From: Paenibacillus sp. OVF10
GTDB lineage: Bacteria; Bacillota; Bacilli; Paenibacillales; Paenibacillaceae
Length of the DNA stretch: 64,000 nt
Direction of reading: 5' to 3'
NCBI GenBank assembly: GCA_022836915.1
Contig: CP094668.1
Coordinates: forward strand, 2,666,001-2,730,000
A program made the translations under genes and the position numbers. Shown piece after piece: positions 29,513 through 38,096 of this stretch; the first letter of the stretch is position 1, and every line of letters starts with the position of its first letter. The notes beneath the pieces were generated by a model. That model was not told the DNA's origin and made no database searches. It was given only the letters and a program-made list of their open reading frames with translations.

Positions 29513-29791
29513 ATGGTTCAATGGACCGCCACGGCAATGAACCGACTTCGCCAGATCAAAAGCGAACATTTTACAGATCAAGAAACGATGGAATACAAAA
29601 TTAATCTCATTCGCCGTGTTGAAGAGAAGATTGTTACTATGGGAGCAATGCTGCCGTCTCGTGAGTACCGCAACACGTACTACTGTTTCGTGGATCGATA
29701 CGTTGTATCTTACAAGCTGTTGGACAACGGTGAGCGATATGTAATCACTTCTTTTAAGCATGGTGCAATGAAACGTAATTTTAAATATTAA
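29513..29791 (+). CDS. RelE/ParE-family toxin
   Basis: This 92-residue basic protein has the RelE/ParE fold pattern: an N-terminal VQWTATAMNRLRQIKSE helix region, a second helix INLIRRVEEKIVTMG and the final strands REYRNTYYCFVDRYVVSYKL, RYVITSFKHGAMKRNF. Members either cleave mRNA at the ribosome or poison gyrase; which applies here is not clear. It begins three bases after the antitoxin stop, with the ribosome site GGTGAG inside the antitoxin end, so translation is coupled. An in-frame TTG at 29510 is a less likely start. A perfect terminator follows. Confidence 0.78.
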   Translation: MVQWTATAMNRLRQIKSEHFTDQETMEYKINLIRRVEEKIVTMGAMLPSREYRNTYYCFVDRYVVSYKLLDNGERYVITSFKHGAMKRNFKY

Positions 29792-29804
29792 TTTTATAAA
29801 TGCC

Positions 29805-29847
29805 AAGCGGCAAGTTCCTGTGTATGTCGGGAACTTGCCGCTTTTTT
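29805..29847 (+). terminator. Terminator after the toxin gene
   Basis: AAGCGGCAAGTTCC pairs perfectly with GGAACTTGCCGCTT and is followed by TTTT. Confidence 0.93.
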
Positions 29848-29929
29848 AGGTCTTATCTTTTATTAATCACTAATCTCACTCATGATAAGAGCATTTATAT
29901 TCTCGTTTCAAATAGGATAATTTACAACC

Positions 29930-31365
29930 TCACAAAAACTTGCGGTGGTGTTTCTTGCCATCATACGTAAACCAGATCGGTTTATCCTCGACACGTGTCT
30001 CCACATGTACGGTACGTCCCCAGAGGCGATACAGATAAGGCAGGGTGCGTTCCATATATTTCAGATCCAACTCAATGCCTTCATATTGATGTTTCAGCAC
30101 GAGTTCCCCTGTTCGCAGATAATCAGCATCTTGTACGACCAGATAAGGGGAGCCCCGTTGACACGTGAAAATACGAGCTGATCCCGTATGTTCTCCCAGG
30201 ACTTGTCGGTGATTTTCCAGTCCGGGCCTTTTTTCTCAAATACGTAGAGATCAAGATCCTCGGTTAATTGCTTGGTCATGTAATTGCGGATAAAGGAGGT
30301 ATCGGAATCGAATTCACGCACCTCGAACATTTTGGCGCGACCTTGCCCTGGTTTGCGGCCCCAACGTTCCTGTTCTTCACGGGTTGGGTTATCCCAGCGC
30401 CGTTCAATATCCTCGAAAATCTTCAGTCCCAAATAATACGGATTCAGACTTTGTTTCGATGGCTGCACCACGGAGGAGTTGAGTTTCGCAAATTCGATCG
30501 TATCCTCACTGTTCAGATCGAGCTCACGGATAATGCGTTGATGCCAGTAGGATGCCCAGCCTTCGTTCATGATTTTGGTTTCCATCTGTGGCCAGAAATA
30601 TAACATCTCTTCACGCATCATACTCATGATATCCCGCTGCCAGTCGGTCAACACTTCCGAGAATTCCTGAATAAACCACATGACATCCTTCTCCGGTTCA
30701 GGCGGAAAGTGATGGACCTGAATACCTTCGGCGGGTGCTTCTTCCGTCTGCACATCATCAAGCGACCATAGATCATCATAGCGACCTTCCGGCCGGGGTG
30801 CTTTCTCACCGCGCTGCTCCCGCATTTTCATTTCCATGTAGCGTTGTTTGTCCAAATGGCGGGGTTTAATGAGTTGTGGGTCCACATGTTCCTGAATCGC
30901 GATCACGGCATCGATAAATGCTTCAACGGCTTCCGTTCCGTACTCCATCTCATAATTGCTGATCCGATCCGCCGTAGCAGCCATGCTTTCGACCATATTA
31001 CGGTTGGATTTGGAGAAGCGGGCATTGTTTTTGAAAAAATCGCAGTGTGCCAATACGTGGGCTACGATCAATTTGTTCTGAATCAGGGAATTGCCATCCA
31101 GCAGGAAGGCATAACAAGGGTTGGAGTTGATGACAAGCTCATAAATTTTGCTGAGTCCAAAATCGTATTGCATTTTCATCTTATGAAATGTTTTGCCAAA
31201 GCTCCAGTGGCTGAATCTGGTCGGCATGCCGTAGGCTCCAAATGTATAAATAATATCCGATGGGCAGATTTCGTACCGCATGGGGTAATAGTCCAGACCA
31301 AAACCATTGGCAATCTCCATAATCTCGGCAATAGCGTATTCTAGGTCGCGGATCTCATCTGTCAT
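29930..31365 (-). CDS. spoVR: SpoVR family stage V sporulation protein
   Basis: SpoVR is needed for proper spore cortex formation in Bacillus and is one of a three-protein set with YhbH and PrkA in many bacteria. The sequence has the family blocks [44 protein letters not shown] and the ending KHHRKFL. The frame breaks at the C-run 30153-30156 (plus strand). One more base restores [20 protein letters not shown] and extends the protein to the stop at 29930, about 478 residues. Its ATG overlaps the yhbH stop as ATGA, so the two are translationally coupled. The biochemical activity of the family is not known. Confidence 0.93.
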
Positions 31366-32530
31366 CTAACGCTGCCTCCTTCCCGTTTCTGGAAAAAGCT
31401 GCGCAAAGCTTTGTACACTTCGCCTTTTTCTTTGATCACATAATACATGAACTGATCCATCTTGATATGACGATAAGCCGACATCAGTGTACTGCTGCGG
31501 TTGTACTGATTCACTTCGCCGTATCCAAACATATTGCTACGCTTCATCAACTCACCGATCAGCTTCACACACCGTTCGTTATCCGAGGTCAGATTATCCC
31601 CGTCAGAGAAGTGGAAAGGGTAAATGTTGTAGCTGGAAGGTGGATACCGACTGTCAATAATATCCAGTGCCTTCATATATACAGAGGAGCAGATGGTGCC
31701 TCCGCTCTCGCCACGGGTAAAGAACTCTTCTTCGGTTACTTCCTTGGCTTCCGTATGATGGGCGAGGAAAACAATCTCAACTTTCTCATACTGACGGCGT
31801 AGAAAACGAGTCATCCAGAAGAAAAAGCTGCGCGCGCAGTATTTCTCAAACGAACCCATGGACCCGGATGTATCCATCATGGCAATAATAACGGCATTGG
31901 ATTGTGGAATGATTTTGTCTTCCCACGTCTTGTAGCGCAGGTCATCCGGACTGATGTGATGGATGCCTGGCGTACCGGTCGTTGCATTACGACGCAGATT
32001 CTCCAGAATGGTACGTTTCTTGTCAATATTGGACTGCATCCCTTTTTGCGAATATCGTTGAAAACTACCGTATGTGTCTCAATCAGGTCTTTATCTTTCT
32101 GCTTCAGATCGGGTAATTCCAGCTCAGCGAAGAGCATATCTTCCAGTTCCTCAATACTAACTTCGGCTTCCACAATATCATGACCAGGCTGATCGCCAGC
32201 TTTTTCACCTTTGCCGGGTTTCTGCGAAGCAGATGGATCACGACCGATGACGTCTCCGACCTGACTGTCACCGTCTCCTTGACCGACATGTTTTTGCTTC
32301 TGGTAGTTATACACAAAACGGTACTCATCCAGACTGCGGATTGGTACCTTGATGATTTGTTTTCCATCAGACATGATGATGTTTTCTTCCGTAATCAGAT
32401 CAGGCAGATTCTGCTTGATGACATCTTTCACCTTTTGCTGATGGCGCTGTTGGTCCTGGTACCCTTTGCGGTGAAGCGACCAATCTTCCTTCGACACGAC
32501 GAACGAGTAAGGCTGGTGTGAATTTGACAT
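31362..32530 (-). CDS. yhbH: YhbH (DUF444) sporulation protein
   Basis: YhbH belongs to the DUF444 family, associated with spoVR and prkA, and B. subtilis yhbH is a sporulation gene. The start [20 protein letters not shown] matches the family; ATG 32530 follows GGGGGTG. The C-terminal half has a von Willebrand A-like metal site, [10 protein letters not shown] (D-x-S-x-S), followed by [20 protein letters not shown] and GGTICSSVY. The frame breaks at CCC 32040-32042 (plus strand). One more base gives [20 protein letters not shown]. The restored length is about 389 residues. It forms an operon with spoVR, but prkA is not adjacent. Confidence 0.92.
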
Positions 32531-32837
32531 GTAGGCACCCCCATTGATTACGCGGCACAGTTTGGCCTGTCGGTAATTAAGTATATTCACGGGCGAGGAC
32601 GATATGTGATGAGAGTGGATATAAAATGATACAATTACGCAAGTTCACCTCGGAGGTGAGGTGAGTCGTAAGAACAGAACTGCACCTTTTTTACAGAAAC
32701 AGTGAACAAGTGTGATATCCTTCCTTTACAATAGGAGAAAGACATCGATCTGGCATCTAATAGAGGTTGTTTATAAAGTCCACTTAGACTTGTTGAACTC
32801 GCACTAATTTAGAGATGCATGTAAAGGAAGGATTTAT
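32531..32837. promoter_or_regulatory. Divergent region between yhbH and the transporter gene
   Basis: This 307-base gap must carry the promoter of the sporulation pair (minus) and of the transporter (plus). I see no box I would assign firmly. It contains TAGAGGTTGT at 32761 and TTGAACTCGCACT at 32793, which recur near 46.8 kb. Confidence 0.35.
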
Positions 32838-34172
32838 GTGAATAAAAAGGCGATCAAGGCTTGGATTATGTATGATTGGGCCAACTCGGCTTATGCGACA
32901 ACTGTGCTGGCCGCAGTACTGCCTGTATTCTATGCTTCGGTGGCTGCAGCAACGCTGGATACGGATACCGCCGCCTCCTACCTGGCCTATACACACTCCA
33001 TTGGCATGTTGTGCGTAGCTCTGCTAACACCGTTGTTAGGCACGCTAGCTGATTTGTCAGGACGGAAGGGCGACTTCCTGCGTGTATTTGCAATTATAGG
33101 TGTCCTTGCTACATTGGGATTCAGCGCAATCGGTGAAGGGGACTGGTTCCTTGCTTCCGCGTTGCTGGTCATATCCACGATTGGTTTTGCGGGTGGTAAC
33201 ACCTTTTACGATGCAATGCTGCCGGATCTGGTACCCGTGGAACGAAGGGACATGATATCCTCCAAAGGTTATGCTTATGGTTATATTGGAGGAGGCTTGC
33301 TGCTTGCAGTGAACCTGCTGATGATTCAGCAACCGGGCTGGTTCGGGATGAGCAGTACACTAGCAGGCACAAGACTTGCTTTCATCTCCGTCTCGTTGTG
33401 GTGGTTGCTGTTCTCGATACCGATCTTTCGCCATGCTCCGAGACGGCCTGCATCACCGGATCTGCCCGGAACGTGGACAGGGTATGCTGCGGTGGGCGTA
33501 CGCAGACTGCGGCAAACCTTTCGTCAGATGCGGCGTTTTCCCCAGTTAATCCGCATGTTAGTGGCTTTCTGGTTTTTTAATGACGGCATTAATACCATCA
33601 TTCTGATGGCTACGATCTATGGGACAAGTATAGGCATAGGCACAGCCGACCTGATGCTCGCGCTACTGTTAACCCAGTTCATCGGGTTCCCGTGTACATT
33701 GTTACTGGGAGCATGGGCACAGCGTTGGGGAGCAAAGCAGGTATTAATTGTTAGCTTATCGGTCTACATATGTATTGTGATTCTCGGTTATTTCATGACA
33801 CAAGCGATCCACTTCTATGTGCTCGCCGGGTTGGTTGGTGTCGTGCAGGGTGTGAGTCAATCCACAGCGCGTTCCCTGTTTAGCAATCTGATGCCAGCAG
33901 GCAGAACAGGAGAGTATTTTGGTTTTGTGAATATTACAGGCAAATTCTCTTCGATCTTTGGTCCATTTGTGTTTGGTTATGTTGGGCAGATCACGGGTTC
34001 CACGCGTTGGGGTATTCTGTCGCTCATCTTCTTTTTCGTCGCGGGAATTGCTGTATTGTTAACCGTGAAGGTACAGAAGGGGATGCAGGATGCTACACGG
34101 GCAGATCAGGAAGAAGAGCGAACTAGGAGCGTTGGAGCTCCTGGGAAAAGTTCAGATGTAAGGTTTACCTGA
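32838..34172 (+). CDS. Major facilitator transporter, UMF1/Atg22-like
   Basis: The protein has 444 residues and about 12 hydrophobic helices. The N-terminus KAIKAWIMYDWANSAYATTV is the hallmark of the UMF1 (Atg22-like) family of major facilitators, with TPLLGTLADLSGRKGDFLRV as the loop-2 motif and MVAFWFFNDGINTIILMATI-like LVAFWFFNDGINTI in the second half. GVSQSTARSLFSNLMPAGRT and YFGFVNITGKFSSIFGP are also typical. The substrate is unknown in bacteria; fungal Atg22 exports amino acids from vacuoles. GTG 32838 follows AAGGAAGG. It is monocistronic and divergent from yhbH-spoVR. Confidence 0.9.
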   Translation: MNKKAIKAWIMYDWANSAYATTVLAAVLPVFYASVAAATLDTDTAASYLAYTHSIGMLCVALLTPLLGTLADLSGRKGDFLRVFAIIGVLATLGFSAIGEGDWFLASALLVISTIGFAGGNTFYDAMLPDLVPVERRDMISSKGYAYGYIGGGLLLAVNLLMIQQPGWFGMSSTLAGTRLAFISVSLWWLLFSIPIFRHAPRRPASPDLPGTWTGYAAVGVRRLRQTFRQMRRFPQLIRMLVAFWFFNDGINTIILMATIYGTSIGIGTADLMLALLLTQFIGFPCTLLLGAWAQRWGAKQVLIVSLSVYICIVILGYFMTQAIHFYVLAGLVGVVQGVSQSTARSLFSNLMPAGRTGEYFGFVNITGKFSSIFGPFVFGYVGQITGSTRWGILSLIFFFVAGIAVLLTVKVQKGMQDATRADQEEERTRSVGAPGKSSDVRFT

Positions 34173-34368
34173 TGTTTGTTCACCCGTTTTCATATTAAGT
34201 TTCTCAACGGATTACGTATGGCTTCAGGCATTGTTCCTCACAGAACATGTCTGGAGCTTATTCGCGTTTGTGCAATCAGAACATAATTGATCATGAATAA
34301 GTGCTTAAATGACAGACAGCAGAATACAGTGAAAGAGTATGAATTTATGAAAAGGTGAAAATAAAAGA

Positions 34369-34420
34369 TTGACATGATACATTTTGTATCATAGAGTAAA
34401 ACTATAAATACATATTGTAT
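34369..34420 (+). promoter_or_regulatory. Lasso operon promoter with two palindromic operators
   Basis: TTGACA (34369-34374) and TAGAGT (34392-34397) are 17 bases apart. The spacer is filled by a perfect palindrome, ATGATACA-TTT-TGTATCAT (34374-34392). A second copy of the core, ATACA-TAT-TGTAT, lies at 34408-34420, with centres 31 bp (three helix turns) apart. This looks like cooperative repression by a dimeric regulator encoded elsewhere. The rest of the 423-base gap, including a leader of nearly 200 bases, shows no gene. Confidence 0.65.
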
Positions 34421-34595
34421 CTGAGAGTTGTCGAATGTAACCATGTGTTTTGCTTCATTCCCGGGTGAACTTCCGACGGAATATTGCAAAATGCTGACCT
34501 ATAGCGTGCATATTACTCGTTTTGCCAAACACAAAGGTAGAGTCTGGTCTATCCCAGCTACATATTTATACTAATGAACAGAGGAGAGGCTGCCA

Positions 34596-35864
34596 TTGAT
34601 CGATGCTCAAGGTAACGGACTTGTTTTCTTACTATGTGTTCCCCGCAGTGGTAGTTCCTTATCCACCGTAATGCTGCAAAATCATAGTCGTATATTTGCC
34701 ACCCAGGAAATGTGGTTTCTGATGAATCTTGTCGATTTGCCCAAGGCTGATTCACGTGCTTATGGTGGCAGCTCCATCATTCGTCAGTTCTACAATGCCA
34801 TGGTATCCGAGGATGTCTTCGAAAAGGCGTGCAGAAGTTTTGCTCTTGAGATCTACAATGGATTCCTGGAAGGGAGCGGAGCAGACTTCATCGTTGATAA
34901 ATCTCCACGATACTATTACATGCTGGAATGGCTGGATCGTCTGTTCCCTCAGTCCAAGCGTATTCATCTCCAACGTAATCCTCTGGCCATAGCTGCATCA
35001 TTCAAAAAGGTAAACCGCCACACAGGAGAAGGATTCGACCTGATTCATAGTCTGCAGAGCCCCAAATTAAATATGAAATCCGTAGATCTTACACTGGGTA
35101 TGCTCCGCTTGAATGAGTATTTTGCCAAACCCCACTCCAATGCGTATGAATTGCAATATGAACGATTGGTTTCCAATCCTCAAGAAGAACTTGAGAAACT
35201 ATGCGCGTTTCTGGGAATTCGATATGAACAGGGAATGGAGCAGTATGGACAGTTTCTGGACAGTGCCAAGTCTGACATGTTCTACAGTATGGGCGTGGGT
35301 GATCCTTTCCTCTCTTCGCATCAAGAGGCACATCAGGGTTCTGTTAACAACTGGAAAAACATATTAGAACCACATGAAGTTGAACTGTATTGCCGTGTGA
35401 TGGGGGCAGATCTGTTCCACCGGATGGGATACAGTGAACAGCTGGCAGAAGCCGAACAATGGACGGGTGTACATTATGATGCAAGTCCAGATCAAGAGGT
35501 CATTGACCGAATCACGCATCAGTTGACAGCAGCGACCGGTTGCCAGTGGCAACCGCAATATCGAATGCAACCGGCAGATTCTGTCGTTCATGATCCGCTT
35601 GGGAATCTTAATGACCAAGTTGCCGAAGAACCGGAAAAGACAGACCCGACGCTAGCTGCACTGGTGACGATCAGACAGCTGCAAGCCGCATTACGGGCAG
35701 CAGATCATCGTCTGGAACGGGGTTACAGTGAGCGAGAACGCTTGAAAGTCCAGCTGGCTTCTGCTCAAAGCAAAATACAGCGTATCAAATCATGGGTACC
35801 ATTTGGTCATCAGATCAGCGCCTGGGCTTCACAGCGCAAGATTCTACGGGGAGGCAAGTCATGA
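34596..35864 (+). CDS. Sulfotransferase of the lasso peptide cluster
   Basis: This is a PAPS-dependent sulfotransferase. The phosphosulfate loop is VPRSGSSLSTVML near residue 15, and the 3'-phosphate site is LQRNPLAIAASFKK. The remaining core (DFIVDKSPRYYYMLEWLDRL, YELQYERLVSNPQEELEKLC) follows the Sulfotransfer_3-type fold. After about residue 340 a charged, possibly coiled-coil tail follows. TTG 34596 is chosen because GAGGAG lies nine bases upstream. It is first in the operon, its TGA overlaps the cyclase ATG, and an APS kinase gene converges on the cluster end. The simplest reading is that it sulfates the lasso peptide, perhaps on Tyr5 or Tyr19. Other targets remain possible. Confidence 0.87.
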   Translation: MIDAQGNGLVFLLCVPRSGSSLSTVMLQNHSRIFATQEMWFLMNLVDLPKADSRAYGGSSIIRQFYNAMVSEDVFEKACRSFALEIYNGFLEGSGADFIVDKSPRYYYMLEWLDRLFPQSKRIHLQRNPLAIAASFKKVNRHTGEGFDLIHSLQSPKLNMKSVDLTLGMLRLNEYFAKPHSNAYELQYERLVSNPQEELEKLCAFLGIRYEQGMEQYGQFLDSAKSDMFYSMGVGDPFLSSHQEAHQGSVNNWKNILEPHEVELYCRVMGADLFHRMGYSEQLAEAEQWTGVHYDASPDQEVIDRITHQLTAATGCQWQPQYRMQPADSVVHDPLGNLNDQVAEEPEKTDPTLAALVTIRQLQAALRAADHRLERGYSERERLKVQLASAQSKIQRIKSWVPFGHQISAWASQRKILRGGKS

Positions 35865-37792
35865 GCGCCATAGCAGGAATTGTTCACAACGATGGTCAGC
35901 AGGCGCTATGGGAAGACAGCTGGCGTCTGTACGCAAGCCTGGGGCATGTCCCTGCGGATACAACAGGGGTGTGGAAAGGCAACGAGGCGTTCCTTAGCTG
36001 TCACGCCCAATGGATTACACCGGAATCGGTTAGCGAGAAGTTGCCTTTATATGATGAGGAAAGTGGTCTGACCATCACGGCAGATGCGATTCTGGATAAC
36101 CGGGAACAACTGGCAGATCAATTACAGATATCCAGAGCTGAACTGGCTATGTTGGCGGATAGTGAACTGATCTTGCGTGCCTATCAGCGCTGGGGAGACG
36201 ATGTGGCTGTCCGATTACTGGGCGATTTTGTATTCGCCATCTGGGATGAGCGGAATCGCAAACTGTATGCAGCGAGAGACATTACAGGTATGAGAGCTTT
36301 TTATTACCGACATGATGGTTCACGTTTTGCTTTCTGCACACTCATGAATCCGTTGCTTGGGCTTGAAGGGGTACATAAAGAACTTGATGAGACTTGGCTG
36401 TCCGAATTCCTTGCCATTCCTGACATGCATGATTCAGCAGATATCAATTCGACCGTATATCGGGGAATAAGCCAACTGCCTTCTGCACATACACTTGTCT
36501 TCCGGGATGGGAGACTGGAACTGAAGCAATATCATCGCTGGAATGAAGTCGAACCTCTGAGGCTTAAATCCGATGGTGAGTATGTAGAAGCGTTTCGGGA
36601 GATCTTTGGGCAGGCGGTTGGATCACGACTACGAACGCACAGGCAGGTGGCTGCTGCTTTAAGTGGAGGGCTGGACTCGGGAGCCGTGGTTGGTTTTGCT
36701 TCCGGAACATTGAGAAGTCAGGGCAAACGGCTGCAGGCCTACAGTTATGTTCCCGTACCGGATTTCACAGATTATACGTCGAAAACGTTGCTCGCAGACG
36801 AACGGCCCTTTATACGTTCAACCATTAATCATGTCGGCAATATCACAGAGAACTACCTTGATTTTGAAGGCAGAAGTCCACTCAGTGAAGTAGATACCTG
36901 GCTCGACATTATGGAAATGCCTTATAAATACTTTGAAAATTCATTCTGGATTCGCGGATTCTATGAAAAAGCGAGCCAACAAGATGCAGGCATCCTGCTC
37001 ACAGGCGCACGTGGTAATTTCACCATCTCCTGGGGCCCGGCTCTGGATTATTACGCCAGTCTACTGAAAAGTGGTCGCTGGTACCGCTGGTTCCGTGAGA
37101 TGCAGCAGTATAGTGAACGAACCGGCATGCCCTTCTCCCGTATAGCTAAGATCACCGGGAAAAAGGCATATCCGGATTGGTTCAAGGCTCAGTCCAAAGG
37201 AGCAAGCCAGGCCGCATCCGTGCAGTTGATCCATCCTGATTTTGCTCAAAGAACAGGTGTACTGGAAAGACTCAAATCCATTATTGTACTGCAGGGCGGT
37301 GCTCAGGCCGATGCACTCAAAGTACGTGCCGAGAAATTCAATAACCTGGCCATCGCCAACAAAAACGGTGCTGTAGCTACAAAATGTTCTCTGCGTTACC
37401 GGGCTTGGGAACGTGATCCGACAAGTGATGCCAGAGTCATCCGGTTCTGTCTGTCTGTACCGATTGAACAATATGTGAAACATGGGACGGATCGTTCATT
37501 GATTCGCCGGGCTACTTCACCGGAGTTGCCTGACAAGGTCAGACTGAATCAACGGGTACGGGGTGTACAACCGGCGGATTGGCTGCATCGCATCATTCCG
37601 AGTTGGGATGCCTTTACGGCTGAGTTGCGTGCTTTGTGTTCTGACAGCAAGGTCGCTGGCATATTAAACACGGAGCGTATCAAATCTGCCCTGGCGAACT
37701 TTCCGAGTCCGAGACCAGAGCTTGCTTCACATCCAGATCTGCGATTGATGATGCATAGTCTGATTGTCTATCGGTTCATTCGGAAATTCTGA
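35861..37792 (+). CDS. Lasso peptide cyclase, asparagine-synthase type (C protein)
   Basis: Lasso cyclases adenylate the side chain of the ring Asp/Glu and close the macrolactam on residue 1. The protein has an AsnB-like layout: an N-terminal glutaminase-like domain (MSAIAGIVHNDG) and a synthetase domain with the ATP loop AAALSGGLDSGAVVGF. The catalytic Cys2 of true asparagine synthetases is Ser here, so it should not use glutamine, as expected for a cyclase that needs no ammonia. ATG 35861 overlaps the sulfotransferase stop (ATGA) and follows GGGAGG. The precursor gene begins 29 bases after its stop. The 643-residue length fits other Firmicute lasso cyclases. The gene is intact. Confidence 0.93.
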   Translation: MSAIAGIVHNDGQQALWEDSWRLYASLGHVPADTTGVWKGNEAFLSCHAQWITPESVSEKLPLYDEESGLTITADAILDNREQLADQLQISRAELAMLADSELILRAYQRWGDDVAVRLLGDFVFAIWDERNRKLYAARDITGMRAFYYRHDGSRFAFCTLMNPLLGLEGVHKELDETWLSEFLAIPDMHDSADINSTVYRGISQLPSAHTLVFRDGRLELKQYHRWNEVEPLRLKSDGEYVEAFREIFGQAVGSRLRTHRQVAAALSGGLDSGAVVGFASGTLRSQGKRLQAYSYVPVPDFTDYTSKTLLADERPFIRSTINHVGNITENYLDFEGRSPLSEVDTWLDIMEMPYKYFENSFWIRGFYEKASQQDAGILLTGARGNFTISWGPALDYYASLLKSGRWYRWFREMQQYSERTGMPFSRIAKITGKKAYPDWFKAQSKGASQAASVQLIHPDFAQRTGVLERLKSIIVLQGGAQADALKVRAEKFNNLAIANKNGAVATKCSLRYRAWERDPTSDARVIRFCLSVPIEQYVKHGTDRSLIRRATSPELPDKVRLNQRVRGVQPADWLHRIIPSWDAFTAELRALCSDSKVAGILNTERIKSALANFPSPRPELASHPDLRLMMHSLIVYRFIRKF

Positions 37793-37821
37793 ATGAGGGC
37801 ACATGAAAGGAGGTGAATACG

Positions 37822-37958
37822 ATGCAAATGGAAAAAAGGAATGGCAAGCACCAGCTCTTGAAGTGTTGGAAGTCAATCAAACGATGGCCGGTACTGGCTA
37901 CAGACAAATTGACTGGGTAACGGTTCACGATGCGGATCTGTACGATCCAACTTCCTAA
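37822..37958 (+). CDS. Lasso peptide precursor, paeninodin family (A protein)
   Basis: As written the frame stops early, because the A-run at 37832-37837 has six A. With seven, the ORF reads MQMEKKEWQAPALEVLEVNQ, then TM (leader, 22 residues), then the core AGTGYRQID plus WVTVHDADLYDPTS (23 residues). This fits paeninodin-type precursors: leader motif P-x-LEVL-V--TM with Thr at -2, core start A-G at position 1, Asp at position 9 for the A1-D9 macrolactam, an acidic tail and a C-terminal Ser that the kinase next door can phosphorylate. The core begins at 37887. AAAGGAGGTG lies ahead of the ATG. Tyr5 and Tyr19 are candidate sulfation sites. The core sequence itself is unknown to me. Confidence 0.92.
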
Positions 37959-37991
37959 GTTGTTAAGTTTTATGAAGTGTCATCATACTTA

Positions 37992-38067
37992 AAGGGCGGA
38001 AATGCAACAAATCCAGCTTTTCGCCTCCGCCCTTATATTGAGCAACATGAATATAAGGGCTTTTTTT
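37992..38067 (+). terminator. Attenuator-like pair of overlapping hairpins
   Basis: Hairpin 1 pairs AAGGGCGGA (37992-38000) with TCCGCCCTT (38026-38034). Hairpin 2 pairs GCCCTTATATT (38029-38039) with AATATAAGGGC (38050-38060) and is followed by seven T, a canonical terminator. The two share bases 38029-38034, so they exclude each other. The terminator would let the precursor be made in excess over the enzymes, and hairpin 1 would permit readthrough. No ligand or protein binding site is evident. Confidence 0.75.
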
Positions 38068-38096
38068 ACATTTTATTACGAAGGAGGCGTCGTTCA

